Below are positions 33,053 through 35,395 of a stretch of DNA of 35,395 nt, in pieces (the stretch's first letter is position 1; the number at the start of each line of letters is the position of its first letter). The notes below the pieces were generated by a model. The model was not told the origin of the DNA, made no database searches, and saw only the letters and a program-made list of their open reading frames with translations. A program made the position numbers and the translations under genes. Source of the DNA: Phycisphaerales bacterium (lineage in GTDB: Bacteria; Planctomycetota; Phycisphaerae; UBA1845); assembly GCA_020353195.1 (NCBI GenBank), contig CP070691.1, positions 3,620,170-3,655,564 of the forward strand, given 5' to 3'.

Positions 33053-35395
33053 ATCCGCAGCGCTATCAGCAGATTTACGACTTGTTCACTCGTCTTCGGG
33101 AGCTGTCCCTGGAAGCCCGGAAGTCGATTCTCGACCGGGCATGCGCCGATGACGCGGAGCTGCGCCGCGAGGTGGAGGCGATGCTCTCCGCGGATGCCCA
33201 TCCCTTGCGTCTGGAATCCTGGCCCGGGCTCGACGTTCGTGAGGGACTGCAGGACGAGACCGCGACAGACCTCACAGCGGCAACGCCTCCGCAGATGCCC
33301 AAGCACGTCGGGCACTACTCCATTCGCCGGGTGATTGCCACCGGTGGGATGGGTACGGTTTACGAGGCTGTCCAGGAGCACCCGCACCGCACGGTGGCCC
33401 TGAAGGTCCTGCGAGGCGGCATTGCCTCCCGTTCCGCCTTGCGGCGGTTTGAGCACGAATCGCAGATCCTGGGGCGTTTGCGCCATCCCAACATCGCGCA
33501 GGTGTACGAGGCCGGCATGCACGATGAGGGCACACACGAGGTGCCGTACTTCGCCATGGAGTATATCCCGAACGCCAGGACGCTGACGGAATACACCGAG
33601 CAGGAGAAACCGGACCATCGTCAGCGGCTCGAACTGTTCATCAAGATCTGCGATGCCGTGTATCACGGACACCAGAAGGGCATCATCCACCGTGACCTCA
33701 AGCCGGCCAACATTCTGATCGATTCGGCCCGTGAGCCGAAGATCATCGACTTCGGCGTGGCCCGAACCACCGACGCCGACATGGCTGTCACGACTTTGCA
33801 GACCGACGTCGGCCAGCTGATCGGCACGCTGCAGTACATGAGCCCCGAGCAGTGCGCCGCGGATCCCCACGACTTGGATTCGCGCAGCGACGTGTACGCC
33901 CTGGGTGTGGTGCTGTACGAGCTACTCTGCGAGCGGTTGCCGTATGACGTCACTGGGGCACCCCTGCCCGAAGCGGTGCGCATGATCCGCGAGGAAACGC
34001 CGGTCCGACCCAGCACGATCGAGCGGCGTCTGCGCGGCGATACGGAGACGATCGTCCTCAAAGCGCTGGCCAAGGAACGGGATCGCCGGTACCGCTCGGC
34101 AGCCGAGCTGGCCGACGATATCAAGCGCCATCTGCACGATGAGCCGATCCTCGCCCGCCCGCCGAGCGCCTTCTATCAGCTCCGCAAGTTCGCCAGACGC
34201 AACAAGGTCCTGGTGGGCAGTGTGGCCGCGATCCTCATCGTGCTCGTTGCCGCGGTGGCCGTCTCAACAACCTTTGCGATCGGCGAGGCCCGCGCCCGTG
34301 ATGGGGCGGAGCAAGCCCGCGCGGCCGAAGAGCAGCAGCGCAAGCTCGCGGAGCAGCGTGAGAAGGATGCTACGGAAGCCCGTGAGCTGGCCCAGCAACA
34401 GGCGGATCAACTGGAGACGGTTACTGACTTTCAGGAGTCCATGCTCAGTGATATGGACGCGGAGCAGATGGGGCGCGCCATCGTTCACGACCAGCGCGAG
34501 CGCGTCCGTCAGAGCCTTGAGGCCTACGAGGCGTCGCCCGAGAGAATCGAAGCGTCGATGGCTTCGTTCGACGAGCTTGCGGCGCTGATCAACCCCACGG
34601 ACTTGGCGCTCAAGGTGGTTGACGAGCAGGTGCTTTCGCGGGCGCTGCAAACGATCGAACCGAAGTTCGCCGACCAACCGCTGGTCGAGGCGGCCCTGCG
34701 GCGGACGGTTGCTGGCACCTACCGGGAACTTGGTCTGTACCCCCAGGCCCTTTCGCAGGCGGAGCGTGTCCTCGCCCTGCGCCGGCGCGAACTGGGCACC
34801 GACCATCCGGACACGCTACGGTCGATCAGCGATGTGGGGCAGTTACTCCAGGAGATGGGCAAGCTCACCGAAGCCGAGCCCTACTGCCGCGAGGCGCTGG
34901 AGGGCCGACGCCGCGTGTTGGGCGATGACGATCCAGACACGCTGTGGTCGATTAACTACATGGGTATGCTGCTCTGCTCGATGGGCAAGCTCGCCGAGGC
35001 TGAATCGTACTGCCGGGAGGCGCTGGAAGGTCAACGCCGCGTGCTGGGTGAAGGCCACCAGTACACGCGCGAGTCGATCAATACTATGGGCTACCTGCTC
35101 TCGTTGATGGGCAAGCACGCCGAGGCCGAACCGTACTTCCGCGAGGGCATGGAGATCTCGCGCGGGCTTCTGGGTGAGGACCACCCGGAGACGCTCACCG
35201 CGACCGGCAACCTGGGGGAGCTGCTCCGGTCGATGGGTAGGTTCGAGGAAGCCGAGCCGTACCTCCGCGCGGCGTTGGACGGCTTCCGCCGTGAGCGTGG
35301 CAATGACCACCCGAAAACGCTGAGCGCGGCCAACAACATGGGTTTGCTGCTCCACTCAGTGGGCAGGCTGGCCGAGGCCGAGCCGTACTACCGCG
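33049..35395 (+). CDS. Ser/Thr protein kinase with TM segment and TPR repeats (cut by window end)
   Basis: 782 codons visible, no stop reached. The GTG start overlaps the sigma factor stop (GTGA). An N-terminal helical segment (YQQIYDLFTRLRELSLEAR...) typical of sigma-linked kinases precedes the kinase domain (~90-360): glycine loop A97-TGGMG102 (the first glycine of GxGxxG is Ala), ATP lysine K119, catalytic HRD at 214-216 with HRDLKPANIL, DFG at 234-236 and MSPEQ. All catalytic residues are present, so it should be active. One membrane segment lies at ~388-410, then an Ala/Glu/Gln coiled coil (~415-460). From ~545 kinesin-light-chain-like TPRs of 42 residues repeat (HPDTL..., MGKLTEAEPYCREALEGRRRVLG), at least five within view. 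The TPR part probably faces away from the cytoplasm and senses a partner; that is inference. Confidence 0.95.
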   Translation, partial: MNPQRYQQIYDLFTRLRELSLEARKSILDRACADDAELRREVEAMLSADAHPLRLESWPGLDVREGLQDETATDLTAATPPQMPKHVGHYSIRRVIATGGMGTVYEAVQEHPHRTVALKVLRGGIASRSALRRFEHESQILGRLRHPNIAQVYEAGMHDEGTHEVPYFAMEYIPNARTLTEYTEQEKPDHRQRLELFIKICDAVYHGHQKGIIHRDLKPANILIDSAREPKIIDFGVARTTDADMAVTTLQTDVGQLIGTLQYMSPEQCAADPHDLDSRSDVYALGVVLYELLCERLPYDVTGAPLPEAVRMIREETPVRPSTIERRLRGDTETIVLKALAKERDRRYRSAAELADDIKRHLHDEPILARPPSAFYQLRKFARRNKVLVGSVAAILIVLVAAVAVSTTFAIGEARARDGAEQARAAEEQQRKLAEQREKDATEARELAQQQADQLETVTDFQESMLSDMDAEQMGRAIVHDQRERVRQSLEAYEASPERIEASMASFDELAALINPTDLALKVVDEQVLSRALQTIEPKFADQPLVEAALRRTVAGTYRELGLYPQALSQAERVLALRRRELGTDHPDTLRSISDVGQLLQEMGKLTEAEPYCREALEGRRRVLGDDDPDTLWSINYMGMLLCSMGKLAEAESYCREALEGQRRVLGEGHQYTRESINTMGYLLSLMGKHAEAEPYFREGMEISRGLLGEDHPETLTATGNLGELLRSMGRFEEAEPYLRAALDGFRRERGNDHPKTLSAANNMGLLLHSVGRLAEAEPYYR

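Overview
The window is high-GC DNA from a bacterium that looks like a planctomycete, most likely of the Phycisphaerae type. Four things point there: a secreted protein ending in a dockerin-like calcium-binding repeat, an ECF sigma factor of the kind found next to giant kinases, a Ser/Thr kinase with a membrane segment and kinesin-light-chain-type TPRs, and secreted rhamnosidase and GH172 enzymes. The taxonomic call is inference; no rRNA or tRNA gene was seen.

Layout. 1-3200: a secreted dockerin-terminal protein with an array of 33-bp hairpin repeats on each side. 3200-10750: housekeeping and singletons, namely folC (minus), aroB (plus), a very cysteine-rich exported protein (minus) and an alpha-glucan phosphorylase (minus). 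10836-22683: seven minus-strand genes read as one rhamnose-utilisation cluster. In transcription order they are an exported GH78 alpha-L-rhamnosidase, an NCS1-like permease, a FucA-type class II aldolase with a C-terminal extension, L-rhamnose isomerase, rhamnulokinase, an exported (alpha/alpha)6-type glycosidase of unresolved family, and a small membrane protein. 23117-26997: mgtE, then two lipoprotein genes (OmpA-like and TPR). 27156-30586: an exported GH172 protein and purD (both minus). 31113-31730: a small exported protein with a long structured leader (minus). 32474-end: an ECF sigma factor overlapping a Ser/Thr kinase-TPR gene that runs off the window.

How the genes fit. The GH78 enzyme would release L-rhamnose from a plant or algal glycan outside the cytoplasm, the permease is the obvious import candidate, and RhaI, RhaB and the aldolase convert rhamnose to dihydroxyacetone phosphate and L-lactaldehyde. 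The aldolase's catalytic core matches E. coli FucA by a constant offset of four residues, then continues for 55 residues as a Pro/Ala/Gly linker and a short amphipathic helix. That is the design of a bacterial microcompartment encapsulation peptide. It suggests the lactaldehyde is made inside a PVM-type microcompartment whose shell genes lie elsewhere. No regulator, lactaldehyde enzyme or shell gene is in the window.

Other notable items are a predicted leaderless folC transcript, flanking hairpin-repeat arrays, a protein with about 70 cysteines, a 25-nt dyad ahead of the sigma/kinase pair, and an upstream ORF coupled by ATGA overlap to the gene at 31730.
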